Of a stretch of 64,000 nucleotides of DNA, positions 22,492-35,245 are shown one piece after another (the first letter of the stretch is position 1; every line of letters starts with the position of its first letter). The notes beneath the pieces were generated by a model. The model searched no databases and was not told the DNA's origin. It saw only the letters and a program-made list of their open reading frames with translations. The stretch is taken from NCBI GenBank assembly GCA_905221605.1, contig CAJNDS010002523.1:62001-126000 (forward strand), written 5' to 3'. Position numbers and translations under genes: made by a program. The stretch comes from Symbiodinium natans. Its lineage: Eukaryota > Sar > Dinophyceae > Suessiales > Symbiodiniaceae.

Positions 22492-25400
22492 TCACGCAAG
22501 CGGCGTGGCGACCTGTCCGCAAGGGAAAGGCTCCAGTGTTGCTATTCCTTCTGAAGTGCCGAGGATGCAGAATGATGCAGGGTAAAAAACAATGTAACCC
22601 GGACCCTTAGCTCCTTTGACAAGCGGCGCCCAAAGCAAACATGTTAGACGGCCTCCCCAAAGAGCCAACGGGCCCCATCTCATTCCGAGACTCATGGTTG
22701 CCTTTTTGCATGTGCACACGGCAAGACTTGGCAAGTCTGCGGCACGTTGGGTACTATTAAGGACCTTATGGCTGTTTTGCGCACTGGGTTCGCAGCATGT
22801 CCTATACGACATCCAGTGGGCAGAAGGCTGCTCTCCCTTTGCAAGGCCTGGACGCCCGGGTACTGGTACTGATAGGAGTACATCGGGGCGGGCTGGTAGG
22901 CCGGCGCTTGGCTGTAGTAGAACCTTGCAAGCATGCGGTGCACCTTCCTGCGGCTGAATTCTTCACCCCAAAATCTCCAAAAACCCCTCAACATCTCGAA
23001 GCTCTACATCGACTCTCGGCAGCTCAACGTCGCGAGCGCACTGCAGGACGTCTGGCACAGGCTATGCTGGGTTGCTTCTTGCAAGCCCCAAGCCCCAAGC
23101 GCCCCAGGGAATCCCGATCCCAAAAGAGGCTCCAAGACGAGAAGCTGTGGCACCGGGGTCATCTGAGCCTGCTGGGTGTTGGTGTTAGGAAAAGGTCCAG
23201 GTCAGGAGAAGGCGTGAACTTAGCTAGAGGCTTCGGCAGCAGCTCTCTCCAAACAAGGTGTGGGTCGCTGCGTTCTGCTTTCGGCGCCTGCTGGGCCATG
23301 GGCTCCATGGGGTACGCGGGGTACTGGCCATAGCTGTAGCCTGGCCAGACGCAAAAATCATAAAAGCGGAGACGTGGGAGGCGGGAAAATGCACAGAACT
23401 CATGGGCCTGCCGGCATCGCGGGGGCTGCTGCGGCAGCTGGGGCAGCAGAAGCAAGGGCAGCACGGGCCTCCTTGCGACGGGGAGTCGAGCTGATGGAAC
23501 TGGAAGGCGCCGGGGGCATAGAGGGGGCCAGGGGACCAACAACGGTGATCCAACAACCGCAAGACATGGTTCGAAAATGAAGCGGGCAAGACTGGATCCG
23601 ATCGCTCAACCCGAGAGCAAGAAGTTCCAAAACCCCGAAGCCCACTGAGGTCCTCCATCATCGGCGCCTGTGGAGCTGGTCGGAGGGCTTCTTTTGATGG
23701 CTACATTTTGGGTCAGGGGCTACACAGCAACGTATGCAACAACGCAACCTTCTATAGATCCAAAAAAAAACCGTCAAGTTCTTGCCTCATCCACCTGGAC
23801 CGCGCGCTTCGACTTCTTCTGCGGCCGGGAGCTGCTGAGCTTCGTTCAGCTTCAAGTTTGGGCTTTGGGCGGGTCGGTTCCCGGCTAGTTGGGCACCCTC
23901 ATGTCCGAGCCCAGGCAAGAAGTTGAGTTTGCCACGGCAACACCCGTGCTTGTGAACATGGATGGGCGGGCTTCCTGGCTCCACCTAGCTTGCGCGCCGG
24001 CTGCATGCTAACCCAGGTCTTCATCGACAAGCCGAGCATGCAAAAGTAGTTTGCCTTTTGATTGCCATTTGTCGTCAAAAACAAGGACACTCCGCCATTG
24101 TAAAATCTGCTGTGGATGCTTGTTGGAAACAGGTTTTTTCTAGCCATTGCCGTCCTTCTTCCTCTCTGATGGGCCGATGAAGTAGTAGGCACCGCCGGCC
24201 AAAGCTGCGGCCCCCGCAACGCCACCTTTGTCCGAGTTGTGGGGCATGCGGAGATTTCAGTTGGGGGTTTGACTCAGTGTCAAGTTGGGTTGAGGAACCT
24301 CAAACGGTGTTGATTCGCATCTTCTATCATCTTCTGCTCGGTTTGTCCTGCCTGGCGAATGCCTCATGTTGACGGGCATGCAAGCATGCTGCAGCGAAGA
24401 CGCTCGCAGACGACATGCCCAGTGCTGCAAAGTTCCACACAATCGTGCACGCCACCGTGCAACCACACTAAGCCACGCATACCCACGCCATCGTGGTGAG
24501 ATCGTAACGAAGAGAGTTTAAGGGTGAAATCCTTGGGCGCTTCTGTATTCCCGCCTATCTTGCTGTGCTGCGCTGCAAGGACAAGTCGAGGGCCTCAAGG
24601 GCTTATGGCTTTGCTCTGGGTTCCCCCACCGATCAGGCCATAGATCGCCTCGTTGCTGATGCCACCCTTGCCGCCCGCGCCGACATCGGGAGCAGCGCCC
24701 AGGACCTTCAGTGCCAGGGACCCCAATACAAGCCATGCTACTGGCAACTGCAACCTAAACCCGCAGCCCTCAACCCTGAACCCTCTGGAGAGATGTTGGG
24801 AGGCTTTGGCCGCAAGAGGGCTTCGCGACCCCGGAGCCTGAAGACGATGGCCCATGATGAAAGGCGTGAGTTGGCGGAAAGGTTGTCCAGCAGTCATGGA
24901 CTGTATCTATTTCTATTTTCATCTAGGCTCGGGGCAGTCAATGTGAATGTTGTTATGGGTCATGTATCGCGTTCACTTTAAGTACTCTTGCTGAGGACAT
25001 GGGCGGTGCTGTAAACGAGACATACACAGCAGCGCTCGCAAGTACTTAAAGATCTTAAAGAATCTCGAAAGATAACCAGCCATTGCGTTAACTGCAGCAC
25101 ATTCCGATAGGGAACAGCATGCCAAGGATTCTCCAGAACTCTGCACTTCAGGGTCTCTCATGTGACGACAGTTACATACTGTACTTTGCAGTTGTTAATT
25201 TCGACAGCCCAAAACCACATGATCATTGGCACATGTTGTGCCTTTTGGGCTGATGATGTTCCTTGGCTTTCGGTTTGTTTTCATAAATATGTGGCTGCTC
25301 TTTGACCACTCCTTTGGTTGGTTCATTCCTCCAGCTGCTATTCATGCTTTTCGTTCCTTCCTTCTGCCATTGTGCCTGTCCTTCTTCTGGACTACGGCTT

Positions 25401-28318
25401 GCTATGGCTTGCAGAAGGGTCCCTGAGGCCTGGCTCACTGTAGAGCTCTGTTGTTGTTCCTCGTCCCTTTCTGTCCCTTGGCAGGTGATTTCAAGTCTTT
25501 TCTCGCTTCTCCCTTTGTAGTTTGGGCTGACATCAACAGATCCTAACTGATGCCTCTTCCATGTGGCAGGGAGAAGGTCTTGGCTGCAAAGAGTTGGAAA
25601 AGAGTAGTGGACCAGCGCTCTCGAACATGCCAAGTCAACGGCAAGCACAAGCTACAGTTAGCTGCAAGCTCGGCTCATTTCTGTCCGGGTTCTGGGAGCT
25701 CCGTGCATCTCCTGTAGACTTCGAAACTTGTCATGTGTGAAGAGCATGGCCTCTAACTGGCTCCCGAAATCTCGGGACACGTACACATGGCGTACTTGGC
25801 AGCCGGGGCCCAAGCTCCCGTGCTTTCTGCCACCAGCGGGAAGTTGGGCACTCCCGGCGCCTGCCAAACCAGGATTATTCCAGGGCGGTTAGTTGCACTA
25901 GGCCACTAGGCCACTTGCATTGGTTGCATCGCTTGCATCTCATTTGGGCACTTCATTACAGTGACCTCAACAATGGTGCTTGTCAGACATTGCCCTGCCT
26001 CTATTCGCCTCCCTTCGAACCTGAACCTGCAAAAAGCCCAACCCCTGAACAAGGTCCGGGTGCAAGCTCCAACAAGCCGGAACAAGCTGACTTAACTCAC
26101 AACTGGCCACAGGGCTCAGCTTTGGCATCAGGTGTGTAGGGTTCGGGGCGCCGAACCTTAAGGATCCTGGGCAGTGTGCAAGCTGCAAGCCCGCCACACT
26201 ATCATTGATTGTTGCACTGCACGGGGTGAAGAAGACCGCCCACTTGCCTAAATACGTACCCTAACTTACAACTGGAACGGCTTTTGGGGGTTCAGGCTAG
26301 GGCTGAAGAACAAATCCTTAAGGCCTACAACAGGCTTGGGAGCGTTTTGGAACAGCCCGAAACGTTTTCTTGGACCGCATGCAACCCGCGCGCCTCATCA
26401 TGCTGAACCTTTCCTGCCTCAGTGGTATCAACGGCCGCAGCTTTCGCTGCCGTGGCCTGGCGCAGTTGCTTGCTGGCGCGCGCACACGCTACTTGAAAGA
26501 GTTCAATGGGCCGCCCTGGGTCCATGCACGACACGGAGTCCTGGAAGCTGTGCACCACAGCCGTTCCAAAGCCGTCACAACCAAAAGCAAAACAGCTCAG
26601 CTCAGCTCAGCTCGCACTGCCTCCGCCGACACCGCGGGCACTGCCGCGACACAGTCCTGCCCAAGGGCGTTGACATCCCAAAGCCGAATGTCGTCAGAAA
26701 TCCTAATACCCTCGGTAGCCCTCGATACCTCTGCACAGCCTATGTGGGCCTACATGTCTGCCCATACAGGCCCAGAGCATCTCCTTATTAACCACAAGCC
26801 CTGAGATCCTGAGACTCCGGGGATGCACCGACCTCTCCCGGGGCACTGTTCCCACTTCCCCTCTCCTTCGGGCCGCTGATGGCTTTCGCGTCGGCGTTGG
26901 CTTTCGCCAGTTGGCTGGAGAGGTAGCAGGCACCTCGCAACATTGAGGGGCTGAGCTGCTGCACGGGTTCGACCTGTGGCGCTTAGTCGGGCCGAGGTAT
27001 AGAGCAACAGAGCCAGCACTGGATTTGGAGCAGCACGTCGGGCTGGACATGTTCTTCAACAAGCCGGCTGAAGCTTGAAAGGAGCTGATATATGAGCTGA
27101 CCATCGTAACCTCTCTTTCGCTCATCTCACCCTTGTGCGGGTGTTTTGTGTGTGGCACCGGCGGGGACAGAGTCCTCCTTCCAGGTGAAGACGCTGCAGC
27201 CGGCCATCCTGTGCAAGAAAGAAGGCTGCGAGGGGCCTTGCGATGTTGAGGCGGACATGTTTAGACCACATGCATCGTATATGGCCGCTATATAAAGCAT
27301 ACGTCGGATGCTTGCAATGTTTAGCGCACCGAGTCGTTCCCGCATGCAGTAAGGCCGATTGCACATGACCGCACCCGCAATTACACAAGGAAGTGCGACA
27401 AGACGCCACCCTTCGCTGCACGCCAAGGTTCGTCTGGCAGCTCCTTTCGGGCAGGAGCGTTTAAGGGCATGGCCCAGGATCTTGCTCCACGGGCGTGCTA
27501 CAGAAAAACAAAGTGCCATCTGGCCGACTCAAAGCAAGACTTGTGGCATCTGGAAGATGTTAGCTTGGTGGGTGCGCCTAGGTAGAAACTATGGCCTCAG
27601 CTATAGGCTCTTGCATCCATTGACCTAGTCACAGCCTTGTGCTCAAACCGAACTCCACCGAAGCTAGAGCCCAGCGCCTCCACAGACGAGGACACATCCG
27701 ACTTACTACGCTTCTGGCCGAGAGTCTGCTGGCAAGCTGTGGCGGAGGCGACGTAGGCCCCGTTCGGCACAGTGCCAGTGCCGGTGATGTCCTGGTTCAA
27801 CCCTGGCTTCAGAGTGATATGGAAAGAGGGGATGGAGGCTGTTGGGTGTCGTTCGAGTCGGGTTCACGAAAAGGTGTTACATGCACCAGCTTTGCGTTGG
27901 AGATAGGGCCATGTGTAGACCTTTTCGAGACACTTTTGGGGAATCACACTCTGGGCCGCCGTCCGGAAGAAGCGACTGAGCGACTATATCAACCCAGAAG
28001 AACCATTCACATAGCTTCGCTGACGCTGCGCTACACTGCTACACCGCCGCACAAACAGACCAGGCACATAGGCCATGCCCGGCGTGGCGCAGGACGGCAC
28101 GTCGCCAGCCTGGGCAGTGCCAATTTCAGTCGGCTCCGTCATGCTCGCACAAGCCTATAAAAGTTTAGAAAAAAGACACCCAAACCCCCCAACCGCCCCC
28201 CCCTGCTCTGCCCAAAAAAACCAACAACACAACTCGAGAGCAAATCAAAACCTTTGACAGGACCAGGCTCGGCGGCAGCTCCGCGCAAGGCAAGGAGGAC
28301 GGAAAGGCGGCGGATCAT
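22492..28318 (-). CDS. Array gene 5: PAN/Apple-domain membrane protein, 294 aa
   Basis: Eighteen exons total 885 nt: 28318-28280, 28109-28068, 27791-27727, 27443-27420, 27208-27159, 26933-26866, 26656-26621, 26456-26394, 25860-25795, 24705-24630, 24225-24155, 23818-23786, 23667-23653, 23471-23408, 23340-23288, 23168-23146, 22923-22848 and 22512-22492. In order they encode MIRRLSVLLALRG; a PAN domain (PSCATPGVAY, TACQQ, SCQTNLGV, AGCSVFTWKEDS, ACYLSSQLAK, AISGPK, DC); an Ala-rich linker; FPLVAESTGAW; a Gly-rich segment; the membrane helix GVAGAAALAGGAYYF; KKSKRAV; APMME; an Ala/Pro run; GYSYGQYPAYP; and FYYSQAPAYQ with end VATPLA. Donors are 9 GC, 4 GA and 3 GT, with one unresolved (after exon 9). 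Exon 1 could be nine bases longer in frame. Exons, introns and flanks closely match gene 4. Single-pass surface protein is inferred; no ligand can be named. Confidence 0.82.
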
Positions 28319-28336
28319 GATGCTCGCCTCTTGCAG
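28319..28336 (-). promoter_or_regulatory. Candidate spliced-leader acceptor, gene 5
   Basis: On the minus strand a TCTGCAAGAG acceptor lies within about 15 bases of the ATG. Genes 4 and 5 are identical here. A 5' untranslated region this short is compatible with leader trans-splicing, but no leader sequence itself was found in the window. Confidence 0.35.
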
Positions 28337-29810
28337 ATTTCGGGTTGCTCACTTGAGGGGTTTCCAAAACTCTTCGTGGTGGGGCGTTGGCTGGCAAAAG
28401 GCCCCAAGTCGCTTAGAGGAAGCGCAGCGCATTCCTGTATTTGGTATACGCTTTGCTTTTCGTTTTGTGGGTTTTTGCCTGCTCTGACTGCCAAGAACAA
28501 CAACTTCCTTGACTGCCAAGTTAGCACGCCTGGGCGAAGATCAGCGTGGAGCCAAGAGCTACCAAGAGGCTTTGAGCAGACGTGCTCACGCAGGAAGTCG
28601 CAGATGTTCAGCCCAGCTCTATTTCAGCACCCAGCCCTAAGCCCTGTAGTACGAGTACTGTGTTCTCGTAGGTCCTGCTTGGGGATCCTATAGATCTTAA
28701 GGAGGGCGATGAATGAGGTATCCGGAATTCACCGCCGTAAATCTCATGTCCATTTGGCTTCAGGTGTTGTAAAATCTCTTGGCGCCCCTTTCTTTGCATC
28801 CAGACTCAGACGACGGGCCAGCCTCTTGCAGGCACAAATGTTTTCACGCGGGCAAATGGCGCTCCATCTCTGCATAAAGGCCATAGGGCCTATGCAGTAG
28901 CTGGCACCCTGTTTCCAACAAAAGACAAAGGTGTTCCTTTCCATCACTGCACCCTGTCCCTGAAAGAAAGCCAATTCAAACTGAGATTGAGCTGCTTTTG
29001 GGAGAAAGGAAGGCATCTACAGCAAACCCTATAAAACAAACGAGGAAGCGCGAGGTTCTATAGTCCAAGTCTTGGCGTGCGGGCTATAGAACAACATCTG
29101 CTTCTGTAGGTGGTCGTGTGTCAAGGTGTTGGGCCATCCCCTATTGACCTAATGCTGAGGTGAGCAGTGCTAGTGAAAGGCACCCCAAAGCCAGGGCGTT
29201 TTGTCACACAGGGTCAGGCTTGGACTCCTGGAGGGTAGCATAGAAAGCCCAGGTGGAGAAGCCTGAGCCTTCTGGGCGAAGGCAAGTGTAATTGGAAATG
29301 CATGTTGCCACGCATGTGGCATCCGTCGTCGAGCTCAGCCGGCTGCTGGTTGAATGATGCGTGCCGTCACTGAGATGTCGTTCAGCTATTGGGTGTATAT
29401 CAGGGCGGCATATTGCCAACAATTGCCAAGCCAAGTCTCGCCTCAAACGAAATCTCTAAAGCAGGCTCCAGTCCTTTGCGTGGTCACCTGCCTGGGTCAA
29501 GCTCCAAGCTCTCAGAAGGGCACCTCGGCAGGAAACTTTCTGCATGCGTGCTTGCGTATTCATGCATTCGCGGGGGAGAGCACCAGCACTCGCTGCAACT
29601 CAGGTCCGTCGGATCGCTGGCATGTGCTCACTCTCATGACTTTGCCTTTACGGGTTTGGGAGTTGAGGGTGGGACTTGCATCGATGCGCAATGTGGGGAA
29701 TACAGGGGTGCCCCCCCCCCCCCCAAAGGCCTATAAAGGGTCCAACCATAAACGCCCGTCCCTTGCTGGTTAGGGTTATAAGTTCTAAGCCAGTAGCCAG
29801 TGGCTGCAGC
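28337..29810. other. Spacer between genes 4 and 5
   Basis: This 1.5 kb stretch contains the conserved block (about 29270-29515), a C-run at 29709-29724, and segments shared with the spacers at 21-22 kb and 35-36 kb, for example the CAAGAACAACAACTTCC region near 28490 and 35410. I see no exon. Confidence 0.5.
29270..29515. repeat. Conserved spacer block, copy D
   Basis: It shares more than 150 near-identical bases with the copy at 21985-22225 and shorter words with the other four. It lies about 300 bp past the last exon of gene 4 and about 950 bp upstream of the ATG of gene 5. Confidence 0.75.
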
Positions 29811-32800
29811 TCACGCAAGCGGCGTGGCGACCTGTCCGCAAGGGAATGGGTCCAGGGTCGCTGATTCTTCGTTGCACATGGAGACGTAGCTTCTGAAGTG
29901 CCGAGAGCAGGAGGATGCAGAATGATTCAACCCGGACCCTTAACGTAACTCAATAGCTAGCAGGATTTGACTGTTTGACCTTTGGCCCCCCTCGCCCCCC
30001 CCCCCCCCGCACCGCCAAGCGACCCCCAAAGCAAGCATGGCCCAAGCCCGAAATGCTAGACCTACTTGGGCATGGGTGGTTTTTTGTGCACACGGCAACT
30101 TGGGATTCTCGGACTGCTTACACTCAAGATGACCCGCTATGAAGCGCGATGCAAGGCTAGGTAGAAAGCAGCTCAGGCCAAATCAGCGTTGCAATTAGAC
30201 TTGGCAAGTCTGTGGCCTTTATGGCTGATTTGCGCACCGGTCTCGCTGCATGTCCTATACGACATCCAGTGGGCAGAAGGCCGCCCTCCCTTTGCAAGGC
30301 CTGGACTCCCGGGTACTGGTACTGATAGGAGTACATCGGGGCAGGCTGGTAGGCCGGCGCTTGGCTGTAGTAGAACCTTGCAAGCATGCGGTGCACCTTC
30401 CTGCGGCTGAATTCTTCACGGGCTCTCCCCCAAAATCTCCAAAAGCCCCTCAACATCTCGAAGCTCTACATCGATTCTCGGCAGCTCAATGTCGCGAGCG
30501 TACCGCAGGACGTCTGGCACAGGCTATGCTGGGCTGCTTCTTGCAAGCCCCAAGCCCCAAGCGCCCCAGCGAAGGAACCAGGGGAATCCCGATCCCAAAA
30601 GAGGCTCCAAGACGAGAAGCTGTGGCACCGGGGTCATCTGAGCCTGCTGGGTGTTGGTGTTAATTAGGAAAAGGTCCAGGTCAGGAGAATGCGTGAACTT
30701 AACTAGAGGCTTCGGCAGCAGCTCTCTCCAAACAAGGTGTGGGTCGCTGCGTTCTGCTTTCGGGGTAGTGCAGGATCTTCGGCGCCTGCTGGGCCATGGG
30801 CTCCATGGGGTACGCGGGATACTGGCCATAGCTGTAGCCTGACCAAACGCAAGCTTCACAAAGCGGAGACGTGGGAGGTGGGAAAATGCACAGAACTCAT
30901 GGGCCTGCCGGCATCGCGGGGGCTGCTGTGGCAGCTGGGGCAGCAGAAGCAAGGGCAGCACGGGCTTCCTTGCGACGGGGAATCGAGCTGATGGAACTGG
31001 AAGGCGCCGGGGGCATAGAGGGGGCCAGGGGCAAAACAACGGTGATCCAACAACCGCAAGACATGCTTCGAAAATGAAGCGGGCAAGACTGGATCCGATC
31101 GCTCAACCCGAGAGAAAGAAGTTCCAAAACCCCGAAGCCCACTGAGGTCCTCCATCATCGGCGCCTGTGGAGCTGGTCGGAGGGCTTCTTTTGATGGCTA
31201 CATTTTGGGTCAGGGGCTACACAGCAACGTACGCAACAACGCAACCTTCCATAGATCCTGAAACCCTGAAAACCGTCAAGTTCTTGCCTCATCCACCTGG
31301 ACCGCGCGCTTCGACTTCTTCTGCGGCCGGGAGCTGATTAAAATTTGTTCGGGCTTTGGGCTGTTTCGGTTCCGGGCTAGCTGGGCACCCTCGTGTCCGA
31401 GCCCCATGCCAGAAGTTGAGTTTGCCACGACAACACACGTGCTTGTGAAGAAGGATGGGCAGGCTGCTTGGCTACACCTAGCTTGTGCACCGGCTGTAGA
31501 TGCTTAGCGTTGCATGACAATACGAGGGGGCAGAAGTTTTTCAGGGGTCAGGGTGGTGCTGCCTTTGGGTCTTTCATCTTCCGCAAACGCCACAATGTAA
31601 AATCTTGTGGATGCTTGTTGGAAACAGGCTTTTTCCAGCCGTTGCCGTCCTTCTTCTTGTCAGAGGGGCCGATGAAGTAGTAGGCACCGCCGGCCAAAGC
31701 GGCAGCCCCGGCAACGCCACCTTCGTCAGAGGCGTCGGGCATCCGCATGCCCAGATCTTCTATACCAACTGACGTATGACTACAAGGGGCCGCCCTCGAT
31801 CAGAAGCGCAGATCTCGGGAGGCGCAGGATGTTGAGCCGGGTTTTGAATGAAGCTGAAGTGTTGAGAAACCGCTTAAGGGTTAAGGGTTTCTGTCTTTGC
31901 TCTGGGGTCCCCCGCCGATCAGGCCATAGATCGCCTCGTTGCTGATGCCACCCTTGCCGCCCGTGCCGACATCGGGAGCAGCGCCCAGGACCTTCAGTGC
32001 CAGGGCACCCCAGCAAAACTCTGAATCTCTGAATCCATGGGCTGCCAGGTCTCTGTTGCAAGGCTTGGGAGGCTTTCAGAGGCTTTCGAGCGGCTGGAGA
32101 CTCCAGCAACTCGACCTCGGAATAAATTTGTCGTAGGCGGCGCGTCACCCTGATTCTACTCTTGCCGGGAGAACCCTTAATGAGGAAAAGGCCCACCTGA
32201 GTTGTCATTGCCATTGCCCGGCTCACTGCTTGCTTCTTATGTCTCTTCTCAACGCACTCCTGCATTTTACTTCAGTTCATGTTGTCTTTCTCTCGTTCTC
32301 GCTTCTCAATTTGCTGCAGTTTGGGTTGAAATAGAGTGAAGAAAAATGGCCGCCTCTTCCAGAGAGTACCGGACTACAGGTTCCGGTGCATGCTCTCGAA
32401 CATGTCAAGACAAAGAATAGCACAAGCTGCTACTACAGTAGTAACTAGTAGCTGCTAAATTAGGCCATGAATCCACGATTCGGTTCTTGTTTGTCCGTGT
32501 TCGGGTTCCGGTTGCACCTTGCGGAACCCGCTTGAATTTAAATTTAAAGTGCGGGCCTGCTAGAGGCTTCCCTCTCTCCTGTGCACTGTAGACCATGGGC
32601 GCGCTTTGGCATCCGGGGCCCGGGCTCCGGTGCTTTCGGCCACCAGGGGGAACTTAGGCACTCCCTGCACACAACAAAACAGGATGAGTCTGGGGGCATT
32701 GCACAAGGCATCTTGCAATGGTCGACAATGGCTTTATCGCTTGTATCCCGTGCGGGCTTTTCATTGCAGTGTCCTCAAAAGACAATACTTGCGTTGCCTA

Positions 32801-35245
32801 TACAAACCTATGCCCTTCGCACCTAAACCTGCAAAGCCACGAAACCCTGAACAAGGTCCGGTGATAGTTCCAACAAGCAATAACAACCAATCATAGCAGG
32901 ACCCCATCTTCCAGTAAGGTGACTGAACCCACGAAAGGACAGGGCTGAGTTTTGTCATGAACATTTAGAGCGCCGAGGCTCAAACATTCACTCTCGCACA
33001 GCAAAGCACCACGAACTTTCTTGGGGTGAAGGCGCACCCACCTGCCTTTACACCCCAACTTACGACGACAATTCTTCCTGGGTCCTGTGCAAGGCCGAAA
33101 TTGGCTTCAGGCTAAACAGCCCGAAATGTCTTCTTTGCCCGCATGCAACCCACGCGCCTCATCATGTTGAACCTTTCCTGCCTCAGTGGTATCGACGGCC
33201 GCAGCTTTCACAGCCGCCGTGGCCTGGCAAATTGTTTTGCTTGCTGCCGAGCGCGACTTCAAAGAGTTCAATGGCCGGCCCTGGGTCCATGCACGACACG
33301 AAATGCCGAAAGCTGTGCACGTCGCAACAAGAAGAAGAAGAAGAAGAGGAAGAAGAAGAAGAAGAGCGAAGCTTAGCTCACCACACATACCAGGTTACCA
33401 TCACACCTCGTGCCCCCAGATAGGACGACGAGCAAGGCAGCCATTCTCACTTCTACAGCCCGGGCAATGGGGCAGCACTGCCTCCGTCGACACAGCTGGC
33501 ACCGGGCTCGCCGCGACACAGTCCTGCCCAAGGGCGTCAACTCGCCAGAAAGCCTAATTTCGCCAGAAAGCCTGATTTCGCCAAGAAATCCTAATACCCC
33601 GCCTATGTTGGCCTACATGTCTTCCAATGCAGGCCCAGAGCATCTCCCGAGCACTTCCCGCGCCTTCGGGCCGCTGATGGCTTTCGCGTCGGCGTTGGCT
33701 TTCGCCAGTTGGGTGGAGAGGTAGCACGCACCTCTCAGCATTGAGGGGCTCAGCTGTTGCACGGGTTCGACCTGTGGCGCTTAGTCGGGCCGAGGTAGAG
33801 CAACAGAGCCAACACTGGATTTGGAGCAGCACGTCGGGCTGGACATGTTCTTCAACAAGCCGGCTGGAGCTTGAAAGGAGCTGATATATGAGCTGACCAT
33901 CGTAACCTCTCTTTCGCTCATCTCACCCTTGTGCGGGTGTTTTGTGTGTGTGTGTGTGCAGGCAGGCACCGGCGGGGACAGAGTCCTCCTTCCAGGTGAA
34001 GACGCTGCAGCCGGCCATCCTGTGCAAGAAAGAAGGCTGCGAGGGGCCTTGCGATGTTGAGGCGGACATGTTTAGACCACATGCGTCGTATATGGCCTCA
34101 TAAAGGGCTCTTTGACTCTATGAAGACAAGCCTCTTTGGATCCTGCATCTGAATGCTCGGATGCTTGCATCTTTTAGCGCACCGAGTCGTTCCCGCATGC
34201 AGTAAGGCCGATTGCACATGACCGCACCCGCAATTACACAAGGAAGTGCGACAAGACGCCACCCTTCGCTGCACGCCAAGGTTCGTCTGGCAGCTCCTTT
34301 CGGGGAGGAGCGTTTAAGGGCATGGCCCGGGATCTTGCTCGACGGGCATGCTACAGCAGATATGGTGCCATGCATCTCCTGGCCGACTTAGAGCAAATCA
34401 GGAAGATGTTAGCTGGTGGCCTAAGGAGAAACTATGGCCTCAGCTATAGACTCTTGCATCCATTGACCTAGTCAAAGCCTTGCACTCAAACCGAACTCCG
34501 CCGAAGCTAGAGCCCAGTGCCTCCACAGACAAGGACACATCCGACTTACGCTTCTGGCCGAGAGTCTGCTGGCAAGCTGTGGCGGAGGCGACGTAGGCCC
34601 CGTTCGGCACAGTGCCAGTGCCGGTGATGTCCTGGTTCAACCCTGGCTTCAGAGTGATATGGAAAGAGGGGATGGAGGCTGTTGGGTGTCGTTCGAGTCG
34701 GGTTCACGAAAAGGTGCTACATGCACCAGCTTAGCGTTGGAGATAGGGTCATGTTTAGACCTTTTCGAGACACTTTTGGGGAATCACACTCTGGGCCGCC
34801 GTCTGGACTATATCAACCCAGAAGAACCATTCACACAGCTTCGCGAACGCTGCGCTGCACAACAGACCAGGCACATAGGCCACGCCCGGCGTGGCGCAGG
34901 ACGGCACGTCGCCAGCCTGGGCTGTGCCAATTTCAGGCGGCTTGCTCGTACATGCTCGTACAAGGCTACGTAAGTTTTTAGAGCTCAGCGCCCTCTGGCA
35001 AAACAACCCCTGGCCAAACCACAGCACGACCCCTGCCCTCCGCGCAACCAACGAAAATAAATTAAGCAGGCATGTGGTTCCATGGCTTGCCTGGCTCGCC
35101 CAACCCCAAGGCTCCCCCAACCGCCCCCGCTGCCCTCCCCAAAAAAACCAACAACACAACTCGAGAGCAAATCAAAACCTTTGACAGGACCAGGCTCGGC
35201 GGCGGCTCCGCGCAAGGCAAGGAGGACGGAAAGGCGGCGGATCAT
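29811..35245 (-). CDS. Array gene 4: PAN/Apple-domain membrane protein, 295 aa
   Basis: Eighteen exons total 888 nt: 35245-35207, 34916-34875, 34631-34567, 34296-34273, 34019-33970, 33731-33664, 33523-33482, 33223-33158, 32664-32605, 31991-31916, 31720-31650, 31320-31288, 31164-31150, 30968-30905, 30838-30786, 30643-30621, 30376-30301 and 29831-29811. The domain order is that of gene 5. Differences include ACYLSTQLAK in the PAN end, a longer linker exon with DCVAASPVPAVSTE, VPKFPLVAESTGARAP in exon 9, and PSDKKKDGN around the stop-transfer site. The membrane helix is again GVAGAAALAGGAYYF and the end is VATPLA. Introns and both flanks match gene 5 closely, so the two are a recent tandem duplicate or homogenised by conversion. 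A GAA microsatellite (33328-33366) lies in the intron before exon 8. Confidence 0.82.
33328..33366. repeat. GAA/AAG microsatellite in an intron
   Basis: About twelve AAG units with one GG interruption on the plus strand (TTC on the coding strand), within the intron between exons 7 and 8 of gene 4. It is missing from the same intron of gene 5, so it expanded after the duplication or was lost. Confidence 0.85.

Noticed and set aside
33186-33557. Arg/Lys-rich plus-strand frame
   Set aside because: It is the translation of the GAA microsatellite and its flanks, antisense to exons 7 and 8 of gene 4.
34273-34296. Alternative reading of exon 4 as SCPKGAARR
   Set aside because: That frame hits a stop in genes 2 and 6, while the SCQTNLGV-type frame is open in all resolved copies and completes the PAN pattern.
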